This document shows, one piece after another, positions 1 to 8,396 of a DNA stretch of 64,000 nucleotides (positions are counted from its first letter, which is position 1; each line of letters begins with the position of its first letter). The stretch is from assembly GCF_032461945.1 (NCBI RefSeq), contig NZ_JAWCUD010000001.1, positions 124,001-188,000 of the forward strand. The letters run 5' to 3'. Source of the DNA: Paenibacillus_E violae. GTDB lineage: Bacteria > Bacillota > Bacilli > Paenibacillales > NBRC-103111. Under the pieces are notes generated by a model, which ran no database searches, was not told where the DNA came from, and saw only the letters and a list, made by a program, of their open reading frames with translations. A program made the position numbers and the translations under genes.

Positions 1-662
1 GAAGCGATAATTTCGTCCAGCATTTCCGTGATGGTTCCTATCCGATCGGTATTGCAGATCTGAATGGTTATCTTCAATTGACCGTTGCGGCACCTGAACT
101 GAATGGCGTATGGGGTGTAGCACCGATTCCAGGCGTCAAGCAAGCGGATGGAACGGTTGTTAGATGGACAGGAGGCAATGGCGGCGATCAATTTGCTTCG
201 GCCATCTTCAAACACACGAAGAAACCGCAGGAAAGCTGGGAATTCCTGAAATGGTGGATGTCGGAAGAGGTGCAGGAGAAATACGGCCTCGACTTGGAAA
301 CGCTCAATGGGGTTACGTTCCGCTGGTACACATCCAATGTAGATTCCTTTGTTAAACTGCCTTGGAAGGAAGAAGATTTGCAAGCAATTTTGGAACAGTG
401 GAAATGGTTCCGTGAAGTGGCGAAAGTGCCGGGTAGTTACTATATGGAGCGTGAGCTTACGAACGCTTGGACCCGAACCGTTATCAACGGGGAAAATTAT
501 CGGACTTCACTCGAAACCGCAATAAAAGAAGTCGACAGGGAAATTCAGAGGAAGATGCAGGAGTTTCACTTTGTTGATGCCAATGGCCAATTAGTACGAT
601 CTTTGAATTTACCCGTGATTACAAAGCCATGGGAAGGAGTGGATAAGTATGTTAAAAAGTGA
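1..662 (+). CDS. Sugar ABC transporter substrate-binding protein, C-terminal part
   Basis: The gene enters from the left edge; its frame is open from base 3, so the TTG at 78 is internal. About 219 residues are present. Features typical of the C-terminal lobe of family 1 extracellular solute-binding proteins are the stretch VAPIPGVKQADGTVVRWTGG, a lobe-closing segment in which a KKPQESWEFLKWWMSEEVQ helix follows, and a basic C-terminal helix. It should capture an oligosaccharide at the cell surface and hand it to the two permeases encoded directly downstream. It overlaps the first permease by 14 bases, which implies translational coupling. The signal peptide and lipobox lie outside the window, so the exact ligand class cannot be judged. 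Confidence 0.85.
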   Translation, partial: SDNFVQHFRDGSYPIGIADLNGYLQLTVAAPELNGVWGVAPIPGVKQADGTVVRWTGGNGGDQFASAIFKHTKKPQESWEFLKWWMSEEVQEKYGLDLETLNGVTFRWYTSNVDSFVKLPWKEEDLQAILEQWKWFREVAKVPGSYYMERELTNAWTRTVINGENYRTSLETAIKEVDREIQRKMQEFHFVDANGQLVRSLNLPVITKPWEGVDKYVKK

Positions 663-1629
663 AGTGCAGGCGCGAGTGCTTCCAAGAACGATTCAACCGG
701 TCAAAATACGAAAAAGTAAGCTGATATCAGCGCTGCAAACGCTATGGGAATATCGGGTTTCGTATTTATTCATCGCCCCGTTCCTGATCTGTTTTATCAT
801 TTTTATTTTACTGCCGGTTTTGTCGGCCTTAGCGCTTAGCTTTACTTATTTTAATGCCATTGAAGCACCACGGTTTATTGGTTGGGACAATTTCCGTTAT
901 ATGCTTTCCCAAGATCTCATTTTGATTAAATATGCGCTTCCCAACACGCTGTCCTTTGCTTTAATTGTAGGCTCAGGCGGCTATGTATGTGCCTTCATGC
1001 TTGCTTGGCTGATTTCGATTCTACCCGGGGTGTACCGGAAATGGTTCACACTGGCGATGTATACACCGTCTTTGGCGAGTCTGGTTGCGATGAGTATTAT
1101 TTGGACGCCTATGCTCTCCAGCGACAGAATTGGTTACTTGAACAGCTTTTTATTAAAAATGAGCTTGATTAGTGAACCTGTTCAGTGGGTAACAAGTAAA
1201 GAGCACTTAATGACGTCCATGGTTGTCGTCTCTCTTTGGAAAAGTATGGGCATCGGGTTCCTCGGCATGTTAGCGGGTATTCTTAACGTGAATCCCGAAT
1301 TGTACGAGGCGGGCAGATTGGATGGCATTCGCAGCCGTTTGGAAGAAGTCTGGTACATTACGATTCCTTCCACCAAACCACAAATGCTGTTCGGCGCCGT
1401 TATGGCCATCGTCGGAGCGATTCAGCTGTCGTCCATCGGAACGGCGTTGTCCGGCATGAATCCGACGCCGGAATATGCGGGCCATATGATCACAACGCAT
1501 ATTGACGATTATGGACTAAAACGGTTTGAACTCGGCTATGCGACGGCTTTGACCGTGTGTTTGCTAACCATCGTTTATTTCGCCCAAAAGCTGAGCTGGA
1601 AGCTGTTCGGAACGAAGGGAGAAGAATAA
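649..1629 (+). CDS. Sugar ABC transporter permease (MalF type)
   Basis: A 326-residue membrane protein of the binding-protein-dependent transport permease family, carrying sugar across the membrane together with the next gene product. The N-terminus (about 35 residues) is basic and cytoplasmic. The first membrane helix follows near residues 38-60 (FIAPFLICFIIFILLPVLSA), with about five more after it. The EAA loop that docks the ATPase is visible as EAGRLDG near residue 220. The ATG at 649 follows GGAAGGAGTGG and overlaps the binding-protein gene. No ATPase gene is nearby; in Firmicutes such importers commonly share a genome-encoded MsmX-type ATPase, and I infer that here. Confidence 0.92.
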   Translation: MLKSEVQARVLPRTIQPVKIRKSKLISALQTLWEYRVSYLFIAPFLICFIIFILLPVLSALALSFTYFNAIEAPRFIGWDNFRYMLSQDLILIKYALPNTLSFALIVGSGGYVCAFMLAWLISILPGVYRKWFTLAMYTPSLASLVAMSIIWTPMLSSDRIGYLNSFLLKMSLISEPVQWVTSKEHLMTSMVVVSLWKSMGIGFLGMLAGILNVNPELYEAGRLDGIRSRLEEVWYITIPSTKPQMLFGAVMAIVGAIQLSSIGTALSGMNPTPEYAGHMITTHIDDYGLKRFELGYATALTVCLLTIVYFAQKLSWKLFGTKGEE

Positions 1630-2529
1630 ATGAAAATTGCTGGGACAATGCGTCAATTGCACGCGTGGCGCAGGAGAGTGGGGATTCGGCGGTTGAGCCC
1701 CTTCGAAATATTTGCGGCCGTGCTTCTCGTCGCGCTGAGCATCTTCATGCTGCTGCCGATTGTATACATCATTAACCATGCCTTTAAGCCGTATCAAGAG
1801 CTGTTTATCTATCCGCCGAACATCTTTGTAAGGGAACCGTCGCTGCAGAATTTTGCTGAGCTGCTTGCCACGACCAAAGGGACGGCGGTTCCGGTCTCCC
1901 GCTATTTATTCAATAGCATTATCGTCACTGGAATGGCCGTATTTCTGATCACGATGACAAGCGCAATGTGCGCTTACGCCATTTCCAAACATAAGTTTCC
2001 AGGGCATAAGCTGGTGTTTGCAACGATTTTGCTGACGCTGGTGTTCGTACCGGAAACGGTCGAAATCCCTAAATATTTGATCATCAGCAAGCTGCATATT
2101 TTCGATACGTACTGGGGGCACGTTTTACCGCTCGTCGCCGTGCCAACCGGCGTGTTCCTTATGAAGCAATTTATTGACCAGCTGCCGGATGAACTGCTGG
2201 ATTCTGCACGGCTGGACGGAGCTAAGGAACTTAGGCTTTTTATCAGTATTGTCATTCCCATGCTCATGCCCGCAGTTGCGACAATTGCGATTATCGCTTT
2301 TGACTCCGCATGGAAAGATGCCAGCACATCGACCTTCTATATGCAGGACGAGACGATGAAAACCTTCCCGTTTTATGTGGAAACATTAACGAGCGGTATG
2401 GCGAACAGCGTGGCCCGGCAGGGTGCTGCAGCCGCAGCTGCACTCCTCTTGTTTTTGCCGAATTTGATTATGTTTCTCGTCTTTCAAAGTAAGGTCATCG
2501 CTACAATGGCTCATTCCGGAATAAAATAA
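1630..2529 (+). CDS. Sugar ABC transporter permease (MalG type)
   Basis: The second permease of the importer, 299 residues, starting on the base after the stop of its partner, with GGGAGAAG as ribosome site. A cytoplasmic lead of about 25 residues is followed by a helix at about 26-50 (FEIFAAVLLVALSIFMLLP). A long external loop and further helices come next, and the EAA-type loop reads DSARLDGAKE near residue 194. Family length is normal. In this clade MalG-like subunits pair one-to-one with MalF-like subunits, so genes at 1, 649 and 1630 form one importer. It sits directly ahead of the apiosidase-like hydrolases, suggesting their substrate arrives through it. Confidence 0.92.
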   Translation: MKIAGTMRQLHAWRRRVGIRRLSPFEIFAAVLLVALSIFMLLPIVYIINHAFKPYQELFIYPPNIFVREPSLQNFAELLATTKGTAVPVSRYLFNSIIVTGMAVFLITMTSAMCAYAISKHKFPGHKLVFATILLTLVFVPETVEIPKYLIISKLHIFDTYWGHVLPLVAVPTGVFLMKQFIDQLPDELLDSARLDGAKELRLFISIVIPMLMPAVATIAIIAFDSAWKDASTSTFYMQDETMKTFPFYVETLTSGMANSVARQGAAAAAALLLFLPNLIMFLVFQSKVIATMAHSGIK

Positions 2530-2569
2530 CGACGGTTCATATAGCCGAAAAGGAGGGGATCACGAGCCT

Positions 2570-4006
2570 ATGGCAATTGAGATGAACATGCGGGAAGTGG
2601 AGCAATGGTCACAATTCGAGCTGACGTTGAAAGGGCCGGCTGAAGGAAATCCGTTTCTGGATGTCAAACTCTCCGCACAATTTCAATACAAAAACTTTGT
2701 TGTTGAACCAGACGGTTTTTATGATGGTGACGGCACGTACCGGGTTCGTTTCATGCCCGACAAGCCTGGCATTTGGCGGTATGTGACCCGCAGTAGTGTG
2801 GAAAAACTTGACGGACAAAGCGGCGAGTTCGTGTGTACGCCGCCATCTGCCGGGAATCATGGCATTGTGCGGGTAAAAGATCAGTATTTATTCGCCTATG
2901 AGGATGGAACACCTTATCTGCCGTTCGGCACGACTTGCTATCATTGGACGCACCATGGCAGCAAGGAGTTGGAAGAGCTCACCTTGCAGACGTTGAAGAA
3001 CTCGCCATTTAACAAAGTCAGAATGTGCCTATTGCCAACACGGGATATGCAGCCGCCGCTAAGGGTAGCTTTTGCCGGCACCTGCCCTGAGGATTTGGAC
3101 AAAAAACAATTTAATCCGGCATTTTTCGCCCATTTGGAAGAACGTATCCGCGATCTCATGCAGCTTGGCATAGAAGCTGATCTCGTCTTATTCCATCCCT
3201 ATGATAAAGGATATTGGGGCGTCGACAATATGGACCCGGATACGGATGCCTTTTATCTGCGTTATGTGATCGCCCGCCTCGCCTCGTTTCGTAATGTGTG
3301 GTGGTCGCTCTGCAACGAATATGATTTTAATAAATACAAAACGATTGCCGATTGGGATCGACTGCTTCAATTGACTCAGCGTTACGATCCGTACCAGCAT
3401 TTGCGGTCCATTCATAACGGCACGAAGATGTACAAATCTTCAAGTTTATATGATTTTAGTAAGCCATGGATTACACATCAAAGCATTCAGCATTGGGATG
3501 CCGAACTGACGACGTCTTGGCGTGAAGCCGTTGCCAAACCGATTGTCATTGATGAAATCTCCTATGAAGGCAATAGTTCCCGACGTTGGGGCAATATTTC
3601 CGGCGAGGAGCTGACACACCGCTTCTGGGAGGGCTTGTCCAGAGGGGGATTTGTCGGGCATGGAGAGTCCTTCATTAACCGCGAAACGAGAGCCTGGATT
3701 TCTTCCGGAGGCAAGTTGTATGGGGAAAGTACAGAGCGAATTGCTTTTTTGAGGAAAGTGATGGAAGAAGGTCCGGCGGACTGGATGAAAGCAGCGGAAG
3801 AAGGCACGTACAAACTGCTATACTTCGGGCATCATCAGCATGCGTATAAAGTCTTGGAACTTAGACAGGAAGAATCCTACCGAATAGAACTTATCGATAC
3901 TTGGCATATGACGATTACATCTTTGTCAGGCACATTTAGCGGGACCTGCAGGGTTGACCTGCCTGGAAAACCTTTTATGGCGCTTCGTATTCAAAAGGTT
4001 GGATAA
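2570..4006 (+). CDS. Apiosidase-like glycoside hydrolase (DUF5060/DUF4038/DUF5605)
   Basis: A 478-residue protein without signal peptide, so cytoplasmic. An N-terminal beta-sandwich (about 10-95; VEQWSQFELTLKGP, then a GFYDGDGTYRVRFMP strand pair) matches DUF5060. A TIM barrel of the DUF4038/GH140 apiosidase-like group (about 100-390) and a small C-terminal beta domain (DUF5605 type) follow. The likely catalytic acids are E250 in NEYDF, after the FRNVWWSL strand, and E329 or its neighbour D328 in VIDEISYEG, the spacing expected of a retaining clan-A enzyme. A paralogue follows 8 bases downstream. GH140 members cleave D-apiose linkages of pectin; activity here is inferred. The start follows AGGAGGGG. 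In-frame ATGs at codons 5 and 7 are alternatives. Confidence 0.85.
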   Translation: MAIEMNMREVEQWSQFELTLKGPAEGNPFLDVKLSAQFQYKNFVVEPDGFYDGDGTYRVRFMPDKPGIWRYVTRSSVEKLDGQSGEFVCTPPSAGNHGIVRVKDQYLFAYEDGTPYLPFGTTCYHWTHHGSKELEELTLQTLKNSPFNKVRMCLLPTRDMQPPLRVAFAGTCPEDLDKKQFNPAFFAHLEERIRDLMQLGIEADLVLFHPYDKGYWGVDNMDPDTDAFYLRYVIARLASFRNVWWSLCNEYDFNKYKTIADWDRLLQLTQRYDPYQHLRSIHNGTKMYKSSSLYDFSKPWITHQSIQHWDAELTTSWREAVAKPIVIDEISYEGNSSRRWGNISGEELTHRFWEGLSRGGFVGHGESFINRETRAWISSGGKLYGESTERIAFLRKVMEEGPADWMKAAEEGTYKLLYFGHHQHAYKVLELRQEESYRIELIDTWHMTITSLSGTFSGTCRVDLPGKPFMALRIQKVG

Positions 4007-4014
4007 AGCAGCTG

Positions 4015-5475
4015 ATGTGGAAGGAGGAGATAAAGCTGATCTACACAAGGAATGTAGAGCGATGGGGCATTTTTGAGCTTACGCTGGAAGGTCCCTCTCT
4101 GGGGAATCCGTTCACGGACATTCAGCTTAGCGCCCGGTTTCGGAAGGGACGGAATGAAGCTTATGCCGAAGGCTTCTATGACGGTAACGGCAAGTACCGG
4201 ATCCGGTTTATGCCGGAGGAAGAAGGTCAATGGCTCTTTGAGACCTCAAGTTCATTTGCGGGAATGGACCGGTTGCAGGGTGAATTTGCTTGTACCTCAG
4301 CTGCGAATACGAATAACCACGGTCCTGTGAGGGTGAAGGACTCTGTGTATTTCGAATATGCGGACGGTACACGATATACGCCAATCGGAACAACGAGTTA
4401 CGTGTGGCATCTGCAAGACAAGGAAGTACAGGAGCAAACTTTGCGAACGTTAAGGGAGGCGCCTTTTAATAAAATTCGGATGTTGGTTTTCCCGAAGTCG
4501 TACCTGTTTAATGATCGGGAACCGGCTATCTACCCATTCGAAGGTTCTCCCGAATCCGGTTTTGATTATTCACGGATCGTTCCGGACTATTTCACACATT
4601 TGGAGAAGCGGGTAAAAGAGTTAGCGGAATTAGGCGTTCAGGCAGAGCTCATCTTGTTTCATCCCTACGATGAAGGACGCTGGGGATTTGACCGAATGCC
4701 GCAAGAAGCGGATGACCGCTATGTGCGATACATCGTATCGCGATTCGCAGCTTTTAGCCATGTTTGGTGGTCATTAGCGAATGAATACGATTTAATGACG
4801 CACAAGAAATTGGATGACTGGAGCCGATTATTTCGGATTGTCCAGGAATGCGATTATGGCGGCCATCTGCGGTCTATTCATAATTGCCAAACATTGTATG
4901 ATTTTGGCACGCCGTGGACGACACATGCGAGTATCCAACATGCCGATGTGAAAGTGATTTCGGAATGTACCAAACAATACGGCAAGCCTGTCATGATTGA
5001 CGAGTGCGGTTATGAAGGCAATTTGGATACAAGGTGGGGCAGCTTAACGCCGGAAGAATTGCTTTGCCGGGTCTGGGAAGGTACCTGCCGAGGCGGGCAT
5101 GTGACGCATGGGGAAACGTATTGGAACACCGAATCCATAATATGGTGGTCACATGGTGGAGAACTGCAAGGAAAAAGCATGCGGAGGATCGAATTCTTAA
5201 AAGGAATTATGGAAGAAGCACCTGCTCAATTAGCTTATACGAGCGATAGCTATGATGCAGCGACATTGTCGGTTCGAGGCGAATATTACTTGCAATATTT
5301 TGGGCCACATCGCTTTGCATACCGTGAATTTTCATTGCCAGAAGGAACTTACCAAGTGGATTTAATTGATACATGGAATATGGTTATTACCCCGATAGAG
5401 GGTAAACATGAAGGGCGTTTTCGAATCGATTTGCCAGGAAAACTCTATTACGCGTTGCGCATACAAAAAGTTTAG
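4015..5475 (+). CDS. Second apiosidase-like glycoside hydrolase, tandem paralogue
   Basis: It has the same three-domain plan as the preceding gene: DUF5060 sandwich, apiosidase-like TIM barrel, C-terminal beta domain. The conserved acids lie in ANEYDL (E257 counted from the ATG) and MIDECGYEG. The two proteins are clearly paralogous but diverged (for example VERWGIFELTLEGP against VEQWSQFELTLKGP), so they probably act on different linkages or at different steps. The start is uncertain. The ATG at 4015 has no Shine-Dalgarno site, whereas AAGGAGGAG at 4021-4029 lies inside the frame and is well placed for a CTG start at 4036, which would number the first acid E250 as in the paralogue. No signal peptide, hence cytoplasmic. 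Confidence 0.83.
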   Translation: MWKEEIKLIYTRNVERWGIFELTLEGPSLGNPFTDIQLSARFRKGRNEAYAEGFYDGNGKYRIRFMPEEEGQWLFETSSSFAGMDRLQGEFACTSAANTNNHGPVRVKDSVYFEYADGTRYTPIGTTSYVWHLQDKEVQEQTLRTLREAPFNKIRMLVFPKSYLFNDREPAIYPFEGSPESGFDYSRIVPDYFTHLEKRVKELAELGVQAELILFHPYDEGRWGFDRMPQEADDRYVRYIVSRFAAFSHVWWSLANEYDLMTHKKLDDWSRLFRIVQECDYGGHLRSIHNCQTLYDFGTPWTTHASIQHADVKVISECTKQYGKPVMIDECGYEGNLDTRWGSLTPEELLCRVWEGTCRGGHVTHGETYWNTESIIWWSHGGELQGKSMRRIEFLKGIMEEAPAQLAYTSDSYDAATLSVRGEYYLQYFGPHRFAYREFSLPEGTYQVDLIDTWNMVITPIEGKHEGRFRIDLPGKLYYALRIQKV

Positions 5476-5487
5476 GGAGTGTTGCTG

Positions 5488-7854
5488 ATGAAACAAATGC
5501 GAAATTCAGCCAATGGTACAAAGTTGTGGTACGAAAAACCGGCAAGATCTTGGAACGATGCGCTTCCGATCGGCAATGGGCGTCTCGGCGCTATGATATT
5601 CGGCAAAGTAAATAATGAGAGATTGCAGCTGAATGAGGACTCCGTTTGGTATGGAGGGCCTGTTAACGGTGATAATCCGGAGGGTCAGAAGCATTTTCCG
5701 ATGGTTCGCCAGTTGTTGATGAAAGGGAAACAGATCGAGGCCGAAGAGCTTGCGCAAATGGGCATGATGTCGATTCCTAAATCCCTGCATCCTTATCAGC
5801 CGCTTGGAGATTTTCAAATTTACCATGACGGCGAAAAGAAGATGATTTCCAATTACTATCGGGAATTAGATATTGAACAAGGTATCGCACAAGTGGGCTA
5901 CTGCCTGAACGATATTCAGCATTCCAGGGAAATGTTCAGCAGCGCGGTTGACCAAGTGATCGTCATTCGCATCAAATGCGACCGGCCGGCCAAGTTAAAT
6001 CTGCGCATGCATTTGAGCCGAAGACCTTTTGATGAAGGCACGCAGAAGATTGCCAACGATACATTGGTGATGAGCGGTGAAAATGGCCGAGGAGGCGTCA
6101 CGTATTGCGCCGCTGTGAAAGCGGTTCCTGACGGCGGTTCGGTGAAAGTGATTGGCGATTTCCTCATTGTTCAGGCAGAAGCCGTAACGATTTATCTCAC
6201 GGCGCAAACTTCCTTCCGCCACGCGGACCCGATTGCGATATGCACGCGCCAATTAGAGCATGCGGCGGGCAAGGGATACGATAAAGTCAAGCGTGACCAC
6301 CTGGCGGATCATACCAGCAGAATACAACGTGTGAAGCTGGAGTTAGGTCGTCCGGAAGAGAGCAAAGAAGCGGATCTGCTGCCGACCGATGCTCGGTTGC
6401 AGAGGTTCAAAGAAGGTGGAAGCGACCCAGGACTAGCGCAATTATATTTCCAATATGGTCGATACTTATTGATGGCCTCTTCTCGTCCCGGGTCCAATCC
6501 TGCCAATTTGCAAGGGATATGGAACGAAAGCTTTACACCGCCATGGGAGAGCAAATACACCATTAATATCAACACGGAGATGAATTATTGGCACGCGGAA
6601 GTGTGCAATTTGCCCGAATGCCATGAGCCGTTGTTTGATTTGATTGATCGCATGCGGATTAATGGCAGGAAAACAGCGCAGGAAGTGTACGGCTGCAGAG
6701 GGTTTGTCGCGCATCATAATACCGATATGTGGGGAGCTACCCAAATTGAAGGCAACTTTATGCCGGGATCGATCTGGCCGATGGGCGCTGCTTGGTTAAC
6801 TTTACATCTCTGGGAGCATTTCCGGTATGGGCAGGATGAACGTTTCCTTCGCGACCGGGCCTATCCGATTATGAAGGAAGCAGCGGAGTTTTTCTTGGAT
6901 TATTTGTTTGAAGATGAAAATGGATACTTAATCACCGGACCGTCCACTTCGCCGGAAAATAAGTTTATTGGCGCTGATGGCAGCGTTGGTTGTTTGACCA
7001 TAGGTCCATCCATGGATACGCAAATCATCTATTCCTTGTTCCGTGCTTGCATCGATGCTTCTGAGCGTTTGAAAACAGATGAAGGAACAAGGCAAGAATG
7101 GGAGCGTAAGCTTCGCAAATTGCCGCCACCGCAAATCGGGAAGCATGGGCAGCTGCAGGAATGGGTGAAGGATTGGGATGAGGTGCATCCGGGACATCGT
7201 CATATTTCCCACTTATTCGCTTTGCACCCTGGTGAAATGATTCATGTTCGCCATACGCCGGAGTGGGCAGATGCCGCCAAACGAACATTGGATCGCAGAC
7301 TGGAAGCCGGAAGCGGCCATACGGGCTGGAGCCGGGCGTGGATCATTAATTTCTTTGCCCGTTTGGAAGACGGCGAGAAGTCGTACGAGCATCTTCGTAT
7401 GCTGCTGTCGCATTCGACTCTGCCGAATTTGTTCGACAATCATCCGCCGTTTCAGATTGATGGCAATTTCGGCGGAACCGCAGGTATTGCCGAGATGCTG
7501 CTGCAATCGCATCGTGGGGAGATCAACCTGCTTCCAGCCCTGCCAAGTGCTTGGGAACGAGGATCCGTAAGCGGGTTGAGAGCTCGCGGCGGCTTCGAAA
7601 TCGACATGGCCTGGGAAGATGGGGCGATGACGCGCTGCGTTATTCAAGCCAAGTATAGCCAAGCTTGCACCGTTGTTTACAAGGGCGGCCAGCTTCCGCT
7701 TATCGTAGAATCCGATGGAGGAGCTGCGGTAGAAGCGGTATTGGAAGAGCAGTCGGGTATGCTTACTTTCCAAGCTGAGACGGGCAAAAAGTATGTGCTA
7801 TCACTTGGAAAACAAGCGGCCAGTGAGAGCTTGAAAGAGGCTACTAATATTTAA
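5488..7854 (+). CDS. Glycoside hydrolase family 95 (alpha-L-fucosidase / L-galactosidase type)
   Basis: A 788-residue cytoplasmic enzyme with the GH95 plan: N-terminal beta-sandwich beginning LWYEKPARSWNDALPIGNG, an (alpha/alpha)6 barrel, and a C-terminal beta domain. The residues expected from the bifidobacterial enzyme are all present. N360 and N362 lie in NINTEMNYW, the general-acid candidate E558 in LQEWVKDWDE just before HRHISHL, and D658 in FQIDGNFGG. The family inverts alpha-1,2-fucosyl or alpha-L-galactosyl linkages, found in xyloglucan and in chain A of rhamnogalacturonan II. I prefer the ATG at 5488 (GGGAG eight bases upstream) to an upstream GTG at 5479. It is the last gene of the first transcription unit. 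Confidence 0.92.
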   Translation: MKQMRNSANGTKLWYEKPARSWNDALPIGNGRLGAMIFGKVNNERLQLNEDSVWYGGPVNGDNPEGQKHFPMVRQLLMKGKQIEAEELAQMGMMSIPKSLHPYQPLGDFQIYHDGEKKMISNYYRELDIEQGIAQVGYCLNDIQHSREMFSSAVDQVIVIRIKCDRPAKLNLRMHLSRRPFDEGTQKIANDTLVMSGENGRGGVTYCAAVKAVPDGGSVKVIGDFLIVQAEAVTIYLTAQTSFRHADPIAICTRQLEHAAGKGYDKVKRDHLADHTSRIQRVKLELGRPEESKEADLLPTDARLQRFKEGGSDPGLAQLYFQYGRYLLMASSRPGSNPANLQGIWNESFTPPWESKYTININTEMNYWHAEVCNLPECHEPLFDLIDRMRINGRKTAQEVYGCRGFVAHHNTDMWGATQIEGNFMPGSIWPMGAAWLTLHLWEHFRYGQDERFLRDRAYPIMKEAAEFFLDYLFEDENGYLITGPSTSPENKFIGADGSVGCLTIGPSMDTQIIYSLFRACIDASERLKTDEGTRQEWERKLRKLPPPQIGKHGQLQEWVKDWDEVHPGHRHISHLFALHPGEMIHVRHTPEWADAAKRTLDRRLEAGSGHTGWSRAWIINFFARLEDGEKSYEHLRMLLSHSTLPNLFDNHPPFQIDGNFGGTAGIAEMLLQSHRGEINLLPALPSAWERGSVSGLRARGGFEIDMAWEDGAMTRCVIQAKYSQACTVVYKGGQLPLIVESDGGAAVEAVLEEQSGMLTFQAETGKKYVLSLGKQAASESLKEATNI

Positions 7855-7867
7855 GGTGTTTTTGGAA

Positions 7868-7891
7868 GGTCACCCGTTGGGTGGCCTTTTT
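7868..7891 (+). terminator. Rho-independent terminator after the GH95 gene
   Basis: An 8-base stem (GGTCACCC pairing with GGGTGGCC, one G-T wobble), a GTT loop and a run of five T. It starts 13 bases after the GH95 stop and closes the first transcription unit. Confidence 0.85.
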
Positions 7892-7912
7892 GTTGTTGTG
7901 GGAGGTGCCCAA

Positions 7913-7959
7913 CCTTCTGCGATCCCGTCGCGCAACGCAACATACAGCCAACTTCCGCT
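7913..7959. repeat. 47-base direct repeat, copy 1
   Basis: It begins CCTTCTGCGATCCCGTCGCG and ends CAGCCAACTTCCGCT. It aligns without gaps to 8211-8257, with roughly 37 of 47 bases identical by eye. The two copies lie 298 bases apart in the same orientation, on either side of a cluster of inverted repeat units. Confidence 0.6.
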
Positions 7960-7972
7960 AGGCATGATTGAA

Positions 7973-8152
7973 AGGGAACAATGGTCCCCTATTCCGAGGA
8001 AAACGAGCTATTTCCACGCTGAGGGGAACTACAGGCTCTTATTTTGCCGATTTTGCACGAATTCTGAGTGAAAGCGGCAAATAGCGGCCCGTAGTTCCTC
8101 CCGCAGGTGGAATAGGTGCTTTTTCAGGGGAATAGCGGCTTGCAGTTCCCTT
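7973..8152. repeat. Cluster of four ~27-base repeat units, two in each orientation
   Basis: Two forward units lie at 7973-7998 and 8021-8048 (core GGGGAACTACAGGCTCTTAT). Two reverse units lie at 8074-8102 and 8126-8152, whose complements read GGAACTACGGGCCGCTATTT and GGGAACTGCAAGCCGCTATT. Inner and outer pairs can fold on each other into a long imperfect hairpin. The consensus is roughly GGGAACTACAGGCCGCTATT followed by TGCC. A related unit occurs three times at 51311-51448. I infer a dispersed intergenic repeat family. Confidence 0.6.
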
Positions 8153-8210
8153 AAACTATTTCCAGCCAGACGGATCAAACACCGTCTGCGCAAAGTTAGC
8201 TACTTACCAG

Positions 8211-8257
8211 CCTTCCACCATCCCATCGCACAACTCCACAAACAGCCAACTTCCACC
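8211..8257. repeat. 47-base direct repeat, copy 2
   Basis: It begins CCTTCCACCATCCCATCGCA and ends CAGCCAACTTCCACC, collinear with the copy at 7913-7959. The same-orientation pair brackets the inverted units and may mark the edges of an inserted or duplicated element. Confidence 0.6.
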
Positions 8258-8396
8258 GAAGCCCCGCCACTCGCCACATTTCGATGCTTTTTACGCTGAA
8301 AAGCCAACGTGGTTGAATCCTCCCTACAAAAAAGCATGAACACCCTATAAATGTTTTTCCATCCTCGTGTAATGTAAGAAATAAAGAGGTGTAACT

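Larger units (their letters stand above)
7892..8396. other. Non-coding gap with repeats and the upstream region of the next operon
   Basis: About 500 bases without a credible gene; short open frames here have no ribosome site or start inside the terminator. It holds a diverged direct repeat (7913-7959 and 8211-8257) surrounding inverted repeat units (7973-8152). The last 140 bases before the ATG at 8397 should carry the promoter of the long second operon. I see AT-rich stretches (TATAAA near 8346) but no -35/-10 pair with acceptable spacing, so I do not call a promoter. Confidence 0.6.

Noticed and set aside
7213..7773. Antisense open frame of 186 codons opposite the GH95 gene
   Set aside because: A shadow of a strong coding frame; no ribosome site and no recognisable domain. 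The same applies to the other antisense frames.
7856..8071. Open frame of 71 codons after the GH95 gene
   Set aside because: It starts inside the terminator hairpin, has no ribosome site and runs through repeat units.
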